Shown piece after piece: positions 46,959-55,200 of a stretch of DNA of 64,000 nucleotides. Both the position numbers and the translations under genes were made by a program. The stretch covers positions 86,871-150,870 of the forward strand of contig JAVBJT010000021.1 of assembly GCA_031546845.1 (NCBI GenBank), given 5' to 3'. This DNA is from Azoarcus sp031546845 (GTDB taxonomy: Bacteria > Pseudomonadota > Gammaproteobacteria > Burkholderiales > Rhodocyclaceae). A model generated the notes under the pieces. It ran no database searches. It had not been told where the DNA came from and worked only from the letters and a program-made list of their open reading frames with translations. The number at the start of each line of letters is the position of its first letter. Within the stretch, counting starts at the first letter, position 1.

Positions 46959-47034
46959 GCGGGAATAGCTCAGTTGGTAGAGCGCAACCTTGCCAAGGTT
47001 GAGGTCGCGAGTTCGAGACTCGTTTCCCGCTCCA
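46959..47034 (+). tRNA. tRNA-Gly(GCC), copy 1
   Basis: 76 bases with encoded CCA. Acceptor stem GCGGGAA pairs with TTCCCGC; the D arm AGCTCAGTTGGTAGAGC, anticodon loop with GCC at 46992-46994 and T-loop GTTCGAGAC are all intact. Confidence 0.97.
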
Positions 47035-47107
47035 AAAATTCGCGGATCAGATTCCTAAATCTGGTCCGGAGGCTCCCGGAAGCGGGATAGCCGGCCGAAA
47101 TGGGCAT

Positions 47108-47181
47108 GGCGCGATGGCAGAGTGGTTATGCAGCGGCCTGCAAAGCCGTGTACATCGGTTCGATTCCGGTTCGCGCCTCCA
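47108..47181 (+). tRNA. tRNA-Cys(GCA)
   Basis: 74 bases with encoded CCA. Acceptor GGCGCGA pairs with TCGCGCC; the anticodon GCA lies at 47140-47142 in the loop CTGCAAA, and the T-loop reads GTTCGATTC. Confidence 0.96.
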
Positions 47182-47190
47182 GAGGAAAAT

Positions 47191-47266
47191 GCGGGAATAG
47201 CTCAGTTGGTAGAGCGCAACCTTGCCAAGGTTGAGGTCGCGAGTTCGAGACTCGTTTCCCGCTCCA
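47191..47266 (+). tRNA. tRNA-Gly(GCC), copy 2
   Basis: Identical to copy 1 over its 76 bases, 9 bases after tRNA-Cys, with anticodon GCC at 47224-47226. The duplicated Gly gene flanks tRNA-Cys. Confidence 0.97.
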
Positions 47267-47313
47267 AAATTTGATCTACAGAGTTCCAGTGAAGTCTGTA
47301 AGTCATTGAAAAT

Positions 47314-47334
47314 AGGCCCGGAAGGGCCTTTTTT
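47314..47334 (+). terminator. Rho-independent terminator of the tRNA operon
   Basis: Six-base stem AGGCCC/GGGCCT with GGAA tetraloop at 47314-47329, followed by a run of T to 47334. It closes the Gly-Cys-Gly operon. Confidence 0.88.
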
Positions 47335-47484
47335 CATTCCAGCGGGTTCCACTAAAAACCACCTACATCTGGTGCGTTTAAGTCCATATATAAGTCCATC
47401 AGAAAGCGGGGGGTTGCTAGACCGGATTGTTGGTGGAGTGGGTTCTTCAGCGAGATAACTATCTGACCTTGCCCCTGTTCCACG

Positions 47485-47607
47485 CATCCTGTGGTGCGCT
47501 GCATGTCGTTGGCGCTGGTGATAGCCGCTCGGACTGACGCTCAGTACTGCGCACTGCACCGAAACCGGCCAGCAGTGGCGATTACGCTCGATGAAGGCGT
47601 ACTTCAC
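47485..47607 (-). pseudogene. IS3 OrfB N-terminal remnant
   Basis: Starts at GTG 47607 overlapping the orfA end, with KYAFIERNRHCWPVSVQC and VLSVSPSGYH, the standard beginning of IS3 OrfB transposases. Homology stops after about 40 codons near the left inverted end. The longer open frame to 47047 crosses the tRNA genes in antisense and is not a protein. Confidence 0.8.
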
Positions 47608-47819
47608 ATCGCATCCTTCGCGAAGTACGCCGCTGCCTTTTTTAGAATGTCGTGCTCCAGCGCCACTTCCGCCCGTAAACGGGCCAGCTCCATCTGCTCT
47701 GGACTGACTGGCTTCGTATCCACGCCACTGAGCCGACCCTCTCGGTCGGCTTTGACCAGTCGTACCGCCTACAGCTTGAATTCCAGTGTGTATCGTGCTC
47801 GCTTGGCCTTGCTTGTCAT
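47604..47819 (-). pseudogene. IS3 OrfA remnant
   Basis: Reads MTSKAKRARYTLEFKL, then TAG where the family has a Glu codon, then AVRLVK. The helix-turn-helix part is missing, and the frame resumes with KPVSPEQMELARLRAEVALE and HDILKKAAAYFAKDAM before TGA at 47604. An internal deletion plus a nonsense mutation make it non-functional. Confidence 0.85.
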
Positions 47820-48061
47820 GGTGTCTCTCCTTGCTTGAGTTTAGCGATTCAACAAGGGAGGCGTTTCATGGGGGCAAGGTCACTCGATCACCCGATGCTG
47901 ATCGGTTTCCCCTCACCGTAACCGCCATGACCGGACTGAAATGTCAGTTCCGCTCCGTTCGATAGTTCAATCTGCCCAGTTGTCCGCTGGGATGCGATGC
48001 TGGTTTACATGGATATCCCGGAGGCTTGACCGCTGGCGTCAGACTCTGCGCGTGCTACTGG

Positions 48062-48478
48062 CTACTTCAATTGCACGCCAACGGGCAGTTGGTTCCAGGC
48101 GTTTTTGATCCAGGGTTCGAAGTAGTTTGCCGGATTGACCGGCCCGTTCCACTGTTTGCCGTTGCGCAAGGGTATGGGGCCGTACTGGAAAGTCGCTGTC
48201 TTTCCATCCGAACAGACTGCTTCGATGTTCGCCTCGTCGATCCAGGCTTCGCGCGGGGTCTTGGTCATTGTGCAGTCGATTGGCGCCCATGTGCATCGCT
48301 GCATCCAACTGTCGTCGAACAGGCGCACCGTTCGGTAGTGGGCTTGGCCTTTGCAGACGCGTTTGATTTCGACTGTGCTAGGCGTGCTATGACTAGAGAT
48401 ATAAATCTTTACGAAAGAGGGCTTAGAAGATGAGCGCCAATGATAGTGGGATGTATTTCCAATAGGATTTAAATTCAC
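48062..48478 (-). CDS. Hypothetical protein
   Basis: A 138-codon frame starting at GTG 48478, without recognised domains. The C-terminal half looks protein-like (ANIEAVCSDGKTATFQYGPI, NYFEPWIKNAWNQLP) with several Cys and Trp. No ribosome site supports the GTG, and the true N-terminus may lie further in. It sits among IS remnants downstream of the tRNA operon, and may be an accessory gene or itself partial. Confidence 0.45.
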   Translation of the reverse strand: MNLNPIGNTSHYHWRSSSKPSFVKIYISSHSTPSTVEIKRVCKGQAHYRTVRLFDDSWMQRCTWAPIDCTMTKTPREAWIDEANIEAVCSDGKTATFQYGPIPLRNGKQWNGPVNPANYFEPWIKNAWNQLPVGVQLK

Positions 48479-48600
48479 GCTAGCGACGATATGAGCATCC
48501 TTTTCAGAGGGTCGGCCGGGAATCGTGCGAAATTCTTAAAAAAACTGGCTAGTTGATTGTTTTTAAATAAAAATCGCTCAGTGAGAGCAAAAACCAGTTT

Positions 48601-48873
48601 TCACTGGCCCGCTTTCATCAATTGAGGTTTCCAGCCTCGTTTGATCCGAGCGCCGTAATCCTCCCGCACACGGGCGATTGCGGCATAATCGTTAAGGCGT
48701 AGCTCGCGCAGCTCGACGGCCAGCCGGGTCCGCTCAGTCCGCCAAGCAGCGCAATCCTCTTGAGTCGGGTTGGTGTGGTGCAGCGCGTTGGTATAGATCG
48801 CCATCATGTGCACGATGCACTCGCGGGCGCACTCGTAGGCGATAGCGACTTCCTTGGCGTCGTGATCATACAT
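48601..48873 (-). CDS. Small hypothetical protein next to KfrA
   Basis: A 90-residue protein of unknown function, mainly helical (YDHDAKEVAIAYECARECIV, ELRELRLNDYAAIARV). ATG 48873 has a strong GGAGGAAG ribosome site 8 bases upstream; the frame is open back to 48990 and would then overlap the KfrA-like gene by 11 bases. Both share orientation, so they probably form an operon. Confidence 0.6.
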   Translation of the reverse strand: MYDHDAKEVAIAYECARECIVHMMAIYTNALHHTNPTQEDCAAWRTERTRLAVELRELRLNDYAAIARVREDYGARIKRGWKPQLMKAGQ

Positions 48874-48979
48874 CGTGGCTTCCTCCGAAACTGGTAATAC
48901 CGCAGCGAACTCAAGGGGCCTGTCACCAAAGCTCAGGATCATTTCAGCGCAGCCCGGCAGCCAAATCAGTTTGGCTGCA

Positions 48980-50038
48980 TCACGAATCATTCTTGACGCG
49001 TCCCTTCCGTTGCCCGCTACTTCCTTTCGCTGTCTGTGATTGATTGGCGGTGAGCTTTAGCAGAATTTGTTCGTGGCTGGACAATACCGCCTTCGCTACG
49101 GCCAGCTCAGCCTCCAGGCGAAGCCCCGTTTGAGTTGAATCCAGTAGCTTCTGTGCATAGCCTTGGCTTTCTACGAGCAGTTCATCTGTTCGTGCCAAGG
49201 TTTGTGCCAAACGTGCTTCCAACTGTTGACTCTTCAAGTCGGAGACGACCAATTGTTCCCGGGCGGTGCGCAGCGGTCGCGCCTCAGTTTCCAGGCGATG
49301 TAATTCGCTACGAAGGTGAGTCAGTTCGCTGGATAGACGAACACTGTCCTCGTGGCTACGAATCAGTTCCTGTTGTTTCGCGTTCACCGTTTCCTTGGCT
49401 GAGCGCAACTCGCCCTGCAAGAACTGAATCTGCTGCTCGAACTGCCGCTGGTCCTGCTCCCGTTGCTCCTTTGCCGCAATGCGGAAATGTTCCAGCGCCT
49501 CTCTGGAATGCTGGTGTTTTTCCTCCAACGATATACGGTGCGCTTCTTCCTTCTTCAGTTGCTCTTCCATATCTTGGGTGCGCTGAACCATTTGTGCCCG
49601 AACAATTTTCTCTTCCTGAAGCGTGGCCAGGGTTTCGGTATGGGCCGCTTTTTCTGCCGCCAACTCCACGGCTTGGCACTCAGACTGGCTGCGGAAGGAG
49701 TCCACTTCATTACGTAACGCGGAGATGGTGCCGTTTAGCGCGACAATTTCCGCCTTGTGCTTGTCGGTCAGAACCGCCAAGCGCTGATCAGCTTCCTCAT
49801 GCAGGCGCTCGGCGAGTCTAGCGGCCAGATCCTGGATGGCTTCGCTGACCGCAACTTGGGCGCCGGTATTCCCGCCTTCCTCTTCCTCGATTTCCTTCAG
49901 ATAGCGATGGATCGTGCCTTTCGAGCCGGTATTGCCCAGTTCGCCACGAATAGCGTCGATTGAGGGATAGCGCCCCACCGCTAGCAGATTGTTACGTGCT
50001 CTGATGACTTCTGATTTGTAGATTCCAGATCTAGCCAT
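48980..50038 (-). CDS. KfrA-like DNA-binding coiled-coil protein
   Basis: A 352-residue protein with an N-terminal KfrA_N helix-turn-helix domain (GIYKSEVIRARNNLLAVGRY, PSIDAIRGELGNTGSKGTIH, RYLKEIE) followed by about 250 residues of heptad-rich coiled coil and a Lys/Ser-rich tail. KfrA proteins were described on IncP and other plasmids as autorepressors with structural or partition roles. ATG 50038 is preferred (residue 7 of the longer frame) with GGGGG upstream. Two TATTACGTAATA palindromes lie 23 and 38 bases before the start and are the likely autoregulatory sites. A chromosomal copy among IS remnants suggests plasmid or island origin. Confidence 0.85.
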   Translation of the reverse strand: MARSGIYKSEVIRARNNLLAVGRYPSIDAIRGELGNTGSKGTIHRYLKEIEEEEGGNTGAQVAVSEAIQDLAARLAERLHEEADQRLAVLTDKHKAEIVALNGTISALRNEVDSFRSQSECQAVELAAEKAAHTETLATLQEEKIVRAQMVQRTQDMEEQLKKEEAHRISLEEKHQHSREALEHFRIAAKEQREQDQRQFEQQIQFLQGELRSAKETVNAKQQELIRSHEDSVRLSSELTHLRSELHRLETEARPLRTAREQLVVSDLKSQQLEARLAQTLARTDELLVESQGYAQKLLDSTQTGLRLEAELAVAKAVLSSHEQILLKLTANQSQTAKGSSGQRKGRVKNDS

Positions 50039-50060
50039 GACACCCCCAAATTTCATACCG

Positions 50061-50087
50061 TATTACGTAATATGATATTACGTAATA
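50061..50087. promoter_or_regulatory. Tandem palindromic operator before the KfrA-like gene
   Basis: Two identical 12-base perfect palindromes, TATTACGTAATA, at 50061-50072 and 50076-50087, with start points 15 bases apart. They lie immediately upstream of the KfrA-like start and fit an autorepressor site. A degraded third copy may be present around 50117 (ACACGTAAAT). Confidence 0.8.
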
Positions 50088-50521
50088 AATACACGCGATA
50101 CAAGATGAATTAACACGTAAATATAAGACTTGATAATGGTTGATTATTAGTTGTGATGGAAGGTCGCGCGGAAAAATCACGTAGAGGGTGGTACGAATGG
50201 ATAACTACCAACTGGCCGTACTATGCGTAGCCGAACTCACCGACAGCTACTACAGCGACCCATAACAGCCGGCCGGCTAGGCCGTGCTCTGACCCCACCC
50301 TGCGACCGAATCTTTGTGGACTGTTCAGCGCCATCACCAACTCCAACTACACTACGGCAACCTCGTCCTCGTGTTCATCGAAGACCAGCCACTGCGGCAC
50401 GGCACCGTCGTCAGCGATACCGACGATGAAACGCTCAAGGCCCATGGCCTTCACCCAACTCTTTCCCTCAATCAACGACAACGCGCTCACCGTCAATGGT
50501 TTATCAATACCGTCCGGCGCT
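50088..50521. other. Non-coding stretch between KfrA operator and MITE
   Basis: No gene is supported. A 22-codon frame at 50198 (MDNYQLAVLCVAELTDSYYS) and several short frames without ribosome sites occur. The segment near 50480 (GCGCTCACCGTCA) recurs at about 51428, hinting that it contains decayed copies of sequence from the RTX upstream genes. Confidence 0.4.
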
Positions 50522-50675
50522 AGCAGGCTGCTGAAATACCTCCCGACGACTCGAAGTGAGAAATCTGCGATGGCCCAGAACGAGCTACAAGCGATTTTTT
50601 CGAGGCAAGCAAGGGGTCAAGCACCTTTTTTTCGGTCGACTTTCCGACTCGAAACCAGTATTTCAGCAGCCTGCT
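50522..50675. mobile_element. MITE-like element, 154 bp
   Basis: AGCAGGCTGCTGAAATAC at 50522-50539 is repeated as its exact complement at 50658-50675, giving perfect 18-base terminal inverted repeats around 118 bases without coding capacity. The ends resemble IS1182/IS5-type termini (AGCAGGCTGCTGAAA). No clear target duplication is visible. Confidence 0.65.
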
Positions 50676-50737
50676 GATGTTTAGTCTCGGCATTTGATGG
50701 TGCAATCTTCTCAACGGAATGGAAGGAAGCACTATGT

Positions 50738-50947
50738 ATGGGCCAGGTACTGCATGGCAGCGCCACAACGACAGAGGCACCCCGTCGAGCAATACAAAAT
50801 AGTCAAGAGAGCCTGAGAGCGCTATCTGGACGTTACGGTATCAATCAAAAGACGGTGGCAAGGTGGAAGAAGCGAACTTCGGTCTCCGATTTGCCGACCG
50901 GGCCAAAACTGAATCGCCCCGTGCCGGGGGATTTCCTCAATGATTAA
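50738..50947 (+). pseudogene. IS481-family transposase, N-terminal fragment
   Basis: The first 55 or so codons match the start of IS481-type transposases (MGQVLHGSATTTEAPRRAIQ, then LRALSGRYGINQKTVARWKK and DLPTGPK), which is the N-terminal helix-turn-helix. After PTGPK the sequence diverges and stops at 50945; the DDE integrase core is absent. Confidence 0.82.
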
Positions 50948-51082
50948 ACTACGTTTTATTCACCAAGAGCCACACCATTTCCTCTTGGTCGGCCTTACTG
51001 CATTGGCGAATTGAAAAAATTCTGTCGTTATTCAACATATTTATAGTAGATACAAATACTGTGTTGTACGGCGTTATTTGCA

Positions 51083-51157
51083 TTGACTGCAAGTAAAATC
51101 TGGCGGGACAATGCCCGTTTTATGCGAGGGGCCTTGTAAAAAAAGGGCATCCCTCGC
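51083..51157 (+). promoter_or_regulatory. Candidate promoter and 5' hairpin of the RTX locus
   Basis: TTGACT at 51083-51088 and GACAAT at 51107-51112 (18-base spacer) form a moderate sigma-70 promoter. A hairpin follows within the first bases of the predicted transcript: GCGAGGG (51124-51130) pairs with CCCTCGC (51151-51157), with a further inner stem. It could stabilise or regulate the RNA. Prediction only. Confidence 0.4.
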
Positions 51158-51202
51158 CGGTAGCACCCGAAACACTAAAACAATGCAGTCAGGGAGGGCA
51201 CC

Positions 51203-51466
51203 GTGTCCTCACACGGACTTCATCCGCTCTTTCATCGTGGTGCTGTTTACTCTTATGGACTCAGTGACGCAAACGCCTACTGGCAAGAAAGCGGGGACGA
51301 AGATGAGAAGGGGGGCGCTTTGGTGGATGCTAGGCCGTGGGATTTCCGACCTGGTTCTGCGCTTCAGAAAGCCTTGCATTCATTGAACATCAACCAGTTA
51401 ACGCCACCCGCGAATCCGAAGGACGAAGCGCTCACCGTCAGCATGACGGAATCAAAAAATCAATGA
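51203..51466 (+). CDS. Small protein coupled to the RTX locus
   Basis: An 87-residue product starting at GTG 51203, 4-5 bases after an AGGGAGGG ribosome site. No known domain. The N-terminal part is SSHGLHPLFHRGAVYSYGLS and the C-terminal part contains NQLTPPANPKDEALT. A nearly identical motif, NQPTPPANLKDEALI, occurs at residues 16-30 of the RTX protein; at DNA level 43 bases (51390-51432 and 52317-52359) match at about 37 positions. The stop overlaps the next start as ATGA, so translation is coupled. It may be a shared recognition segment or a decayed N-terminus of a second RTX gene. Confidence 0.55.
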   Translation: MSSHGLHPLFHRGAVYSYGLSDANAYWQESGDEDEKGGALVDARPWDFRPGSALQKALHSLNINQLTPPANPKDEALTVSMTESKNQ

Positions 51467-52272
51467 CAAGGCTACAAAAAATGCAAATCAAATTACCTCG
51501 AGCTCCATGGCTTCGTATCCTCGCCATCTGCTCACCCGGCCTGCTGGCGATATTGGCTGCATCGCTGTTTGTCATGCATCGGCTCTCGCAGAATGCTGAC
51601 GGTGTATGTGTGGACAGCGGTAGGGTATTTAGTGAGTCGGAATTACGGCAGGCGGTGATACGTAATCTGATACAAATCGACGTGGATAATGCCAACCGTC
51701 AAAAGGATCTGTTCAATGAGATCTTCCGTACAGGCATCGTCAAGAGCCCTCCGAAGACCGTCATCCGAAATCTCCTCGACGAATTTTTTGACAACGGAAA
51801 ATCTTTCGAAGAAAACTTCTCGATCGAAGTTATCGCACCCGGCAACAGAGGATTCGATCTCGACACCCTACAAGAACCCTTCCTGCTAATCGGCTACGGA
51901 ACCATGCGCAGAGACGGCGCCGCTATCATGGCTTCCACGGATATCCATAAAATCGAGAATTCAGAGCGGCTGCAAAAACAACACACGTACAGCCTGTATG
52001 AGCGGTACCGGGGGTTTGGAAAACATTTCTACCGGATGAAGAGAACACTTATCGAGAAAGATTGCTGCGACAACAATAACCACGGCCGTTCCGAAGAGGA
52101 ATATCTAGCTGATAAACGGACGGCCTACATAGGATCAAAAAATTCTTTTGACCGAAACCTGGCAGTACTTGAACTCATCGCCCAGGTTTCCAATTGCGGG
52201 GCCATCCTGACCTTCAAAGAAGAAGATACAGGCTTTGACCTTACCAGCATTCAATGGATCAGGGAGCAATGA
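51463..52272 (+). CDS. Membrane-anchored protein upstream of RTX gene
   Basis: A 269-residue protein of unknown family. A basic N-terminus (TRLQKMQIKLPRAPWLR) precedes one membrane helix (ILAICSPGLLAILAASLFVM), after which about 230 residues are probably periplasmic, with Cys residues in DGVCVDSG, EKDCCDNNN and VSNCGAIL. ATG 51463 overlaps the stop of the preceding small gene. The gene ends one base before the RTX start. The coupling suggests it serves the RTX protein, for example as chaperone, inhibitor or anchoring partner (inference). A longer frame from 51337 reads through the small gene. Confidence 0.75.
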   Translation: MTRLQKMQIKLPRAPWLRILAICSPGLLAILAASLFVMHRLSQNADGVCVDSGRVFSESELRQAVIRNLIQIDVDNANRQKDLFNEIFRTGIVKSPPKTVIRNLLDEFFDNGKSFEENFSIEVIAPGNRGFDLDTLQEPFLLIGYGTMRRDGAAIMASTDIHKIENSERLQKQHTYSLYERYRGFGKHFYRMKRTLIEKDCCDNNNHGRSEEEYLADKRTAYIGSKNSFDRNLAVLELIAQVSNCGAILTFKEEDTGFDLTSIQWIREQ

Positions 52273-52273
52273 C

Positions 52274-55200
52274 ATGGCGATGCCAACAATTGAAGAAGTG
52301 GTTTCCAGGTACCTGTTCAACCAGCCCACGCCACCCGCGAATCTGAAGGATGAGGCGCTTATCCGCCCCGCCGGACAACCAGGTAACGCGCTCCTCGTCG
52401 ACATGAACGAATTCATGACCACGGGCGGTGGTCGATTCGTCGGCGTCGAACGGTTCAATTTCGTCAGAAACTTTCTGAGCGCGCAGGATGGGGGCTACCT
52501 TAACGGGGGTTCGCTTGCTCCGGGGGTGTATACGACTGCGGACCTACTGCTGCTATACAACAATACCCCCAATAGATTAACGGCCGCCCAGTATTATCAG
52601 GGTATTTATGACAGCGATTATGCGGAGCGTGCGTATGTGTTCGGTTCCTGCGCATACCGCATCAATGCGGATGCCACATTTCACGTCAATGCGGATGGGG
52701 GAAGGCAGATCAGCAATATCTGCGTGGAACCGCTGAACGATAATTTCGACTATGAAGGCGGAGGACCGCTCGCCGACATCACGAACTTCCTGACCAAGGA
52801 CCAGATCGATCCGTCGGGCATCGGCAGGCAGGTTCCCATCCAGTTCACCGGCGCAGTTGCGACAAAACAATACCTCACCGATGCAGACTGGGCGGCATTG
52901 GACCTTCGTAACAACGAAGCGGGGCAGCGCGAACTAAACAACAAAATCGATCTGGCCGGTTTTGCCCCTTATTTCATCGGACTTTTCGGATCGGTCCTGG
53001 CCAGACTGGTGAGCAATGACATCATCACTTACGAAGACAGTGAAGGGCGATTCGTCGTTTACGACGGCAAGGATGTAAACAACAACGGCACCATCAATAA
53101 TCCGATGGAGATGCTGAATCTGACCGAATGGGTTCCGTATGGGGCTGCCGTCATCGGCGGCGGCGGTAATGACGTACTCCACGGAACCATATTAGAAGAC
53201 GAACTTTACGGAGGCGCAGGAAACGACACGCTGCACGGCGGTTTGGACAAAGATCGACTTATTGGCGATGACGGCGATGATGTGCTGAACGGCGATAGCG
53301 GCGAGGATGTTCTTGAAGGGGGCGCGGGTGATGACAAGCTAGATGGCGGGAGTGGCTGGGATATTCTTAAAGGAGGGGCGGACAACGACGTTCTCAACGG
53401 CGGTGACGAAAAGGATGCGCTCGATGGCGGAACGGGCACCGACCAGCTCGACGGGGGCAAGGGCGATGATTTTCTTAGTGGCGGCGAAGGTGATGACGTA
53501 CTGACCGGAGGCGAAGATAAAGACACCATTTATGGTGATGAAAACGACGATCAATTGGACGGTGGCGCGGGCGATGACATCATGCTTGGCGGCACGGGCG
53601 AAGATCGCCTCGATGGCGGCGAGGGCGACGATCGTCTCTCTGGCGAGGCCGGTAACGATCAACTCAAGGGCGGTGTCGGTGACGATTTCATGCTCGGCGA
53701 GGGAGGAGAAGATATTCTTGAGGGCGAGGATGGCGAAGATCATCTTGAAGGCGGTGCCGACAATGACAGACTTGATGGTGGCGCAGACAATGATGCTCTG
53801 TTCGGTAACGCCGGCGATGACATTCTGATTGGTGGCAGCGATGACGGCAAAGACCACCTCGACGGCGGTGCGAACAACGACACCCTTGAGGGCGGCGGCG
53901 GCAAGGACTATCTCATCGGTGGCGAGGGCACCGACCGCCTCGAGGGTGGCACCGACTACGACATCTATCGCGCCGATGGCCAGGACCGCATCGTCGATGA
54001 GGACGGCGTGGGCCTCGTGCTGCTGGACAACCAGGCGCTCACCGGCGGCAGCCGCAAGAGCAGCGACCCTGCGAACACTTACCAGGGAGGCGGCAACACC
54101 TACGTACTTGCCGGCAGCACGCTCACCATCAACGGCGGGCTCGTCATCGAACAGTTCCAGAACCACGAACTCAATATTCACCTGATCGACGAAGAAGACC
54201 CACCCCCGGAAAAACCCAACGTCGACAGCGCCGAGGTCAAACCCTCACCCATCGTGCTTGATCTGGACGGCGACGGCATCGAAACCCTGCCGCTGCAAGA
54301 CCAGTATTTCGATCTGGACGGCGACGGGCTGGCCGAGCGCACTGGCTGGGTCAGCCGCGACGATGGCCTGCTCGTGCGCGACCTGGACGGCAACGGTCGC
54401 ATCACCGACGGCGGCGAACTCTTCGGCAACCACACCAAGCTTTCCGACGGCAGCCTCGCCACCAACGGTTTCGAAGCGCTGGCCGAACTCGACGGCAATC
54501 GCGACGGCAAGGTCGATGCTCAGGATGCCGCCTTTGCGCAACTCAAGGTCTGGCGTGATCTGAATCAGAACGGCACCAGTGAGGCCGGCGAACTGCAAAG
54601 TCTGCCCGAGGCCGGTGTGCGCGCGCTAGCCACCGCCTACACCCATTCCACCCGTACCGATGCCAACGGCCACCAGCACCGGCAGACCGGCACTCTCGAA
54701 CTGGCCAACGGCGCCACCGCCGCCAGTGCCGACGTCTGGTTCAAGACCGACCCCTCTCTGCGGCGCAACACCGGCACCATCGACGTGCCCCCGGAGATTC
54801 TCTTCCTGCCCAACGCCAGAGGCTTCGGCAAGGTGTACGACCTGCACCAGGCCATGGCGCTTGACCCCGCGCTCAAGGACTATCTGGACCGTTACCTGCA
54901 GGCCGCTACAACCACCGAGCGCGACACCCGTCTGGACGAACTCATCTACCGCTGGTGCGGCGCCGAAGGCATCAATCCCAACAGCCGCGACCCCAGCAAG
55001 ATCTATGGGCACGTCATGGACGCCCGCCAACTCGTCACCCTCGAAAGCCTCATCGGCCGTGGCTACCTCGGCACCTGGTGCTGGGGCGAGCGCGACCCCA
55101 ACCCGCACGGCGGCGCGGCACCGCTATTGATCGCCGAATATCTCGAATTCAAACGCTTTACCGCCGCCCAACTGCTCGCCCAGACCGACTACGCGGACGT

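Larger units (their letters stand above)
47464..47882 (-). mobile_element. Internally deleted IS3-family element with both ends
   Basis: The inverted ends TGACCTTGCCCC (47464-47475, plus strand) and the same 12 bases on the minus strand (47871-47882) bound a 419-base unit. Inside, on the minus strand, are a shortened orfA with a premature stop and the first 40 or so codons of orfB; the DDE catalytic region is gone. It is a deletion derivative that could move only if a related full IS supplied transposase. No obvious target duplication flanks it. It lies about 200 bases downstream of the tRNA genes. Confidence 0.8.

Noticed and set aside
47047..47607. A 186-codon minus frame as one protein
   Set aside because: Only its first 40 codons are IS3 OrfB; the rest is antisense to two tRNA genes and a terminator.
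51111..51386. A 91-codon frame before the RTX locus
   Set aside because: It overlaps the 87-codon gene in another frame and lacks a ribosome site, whereas the latter has AGGGAGGG and a coupled stop.
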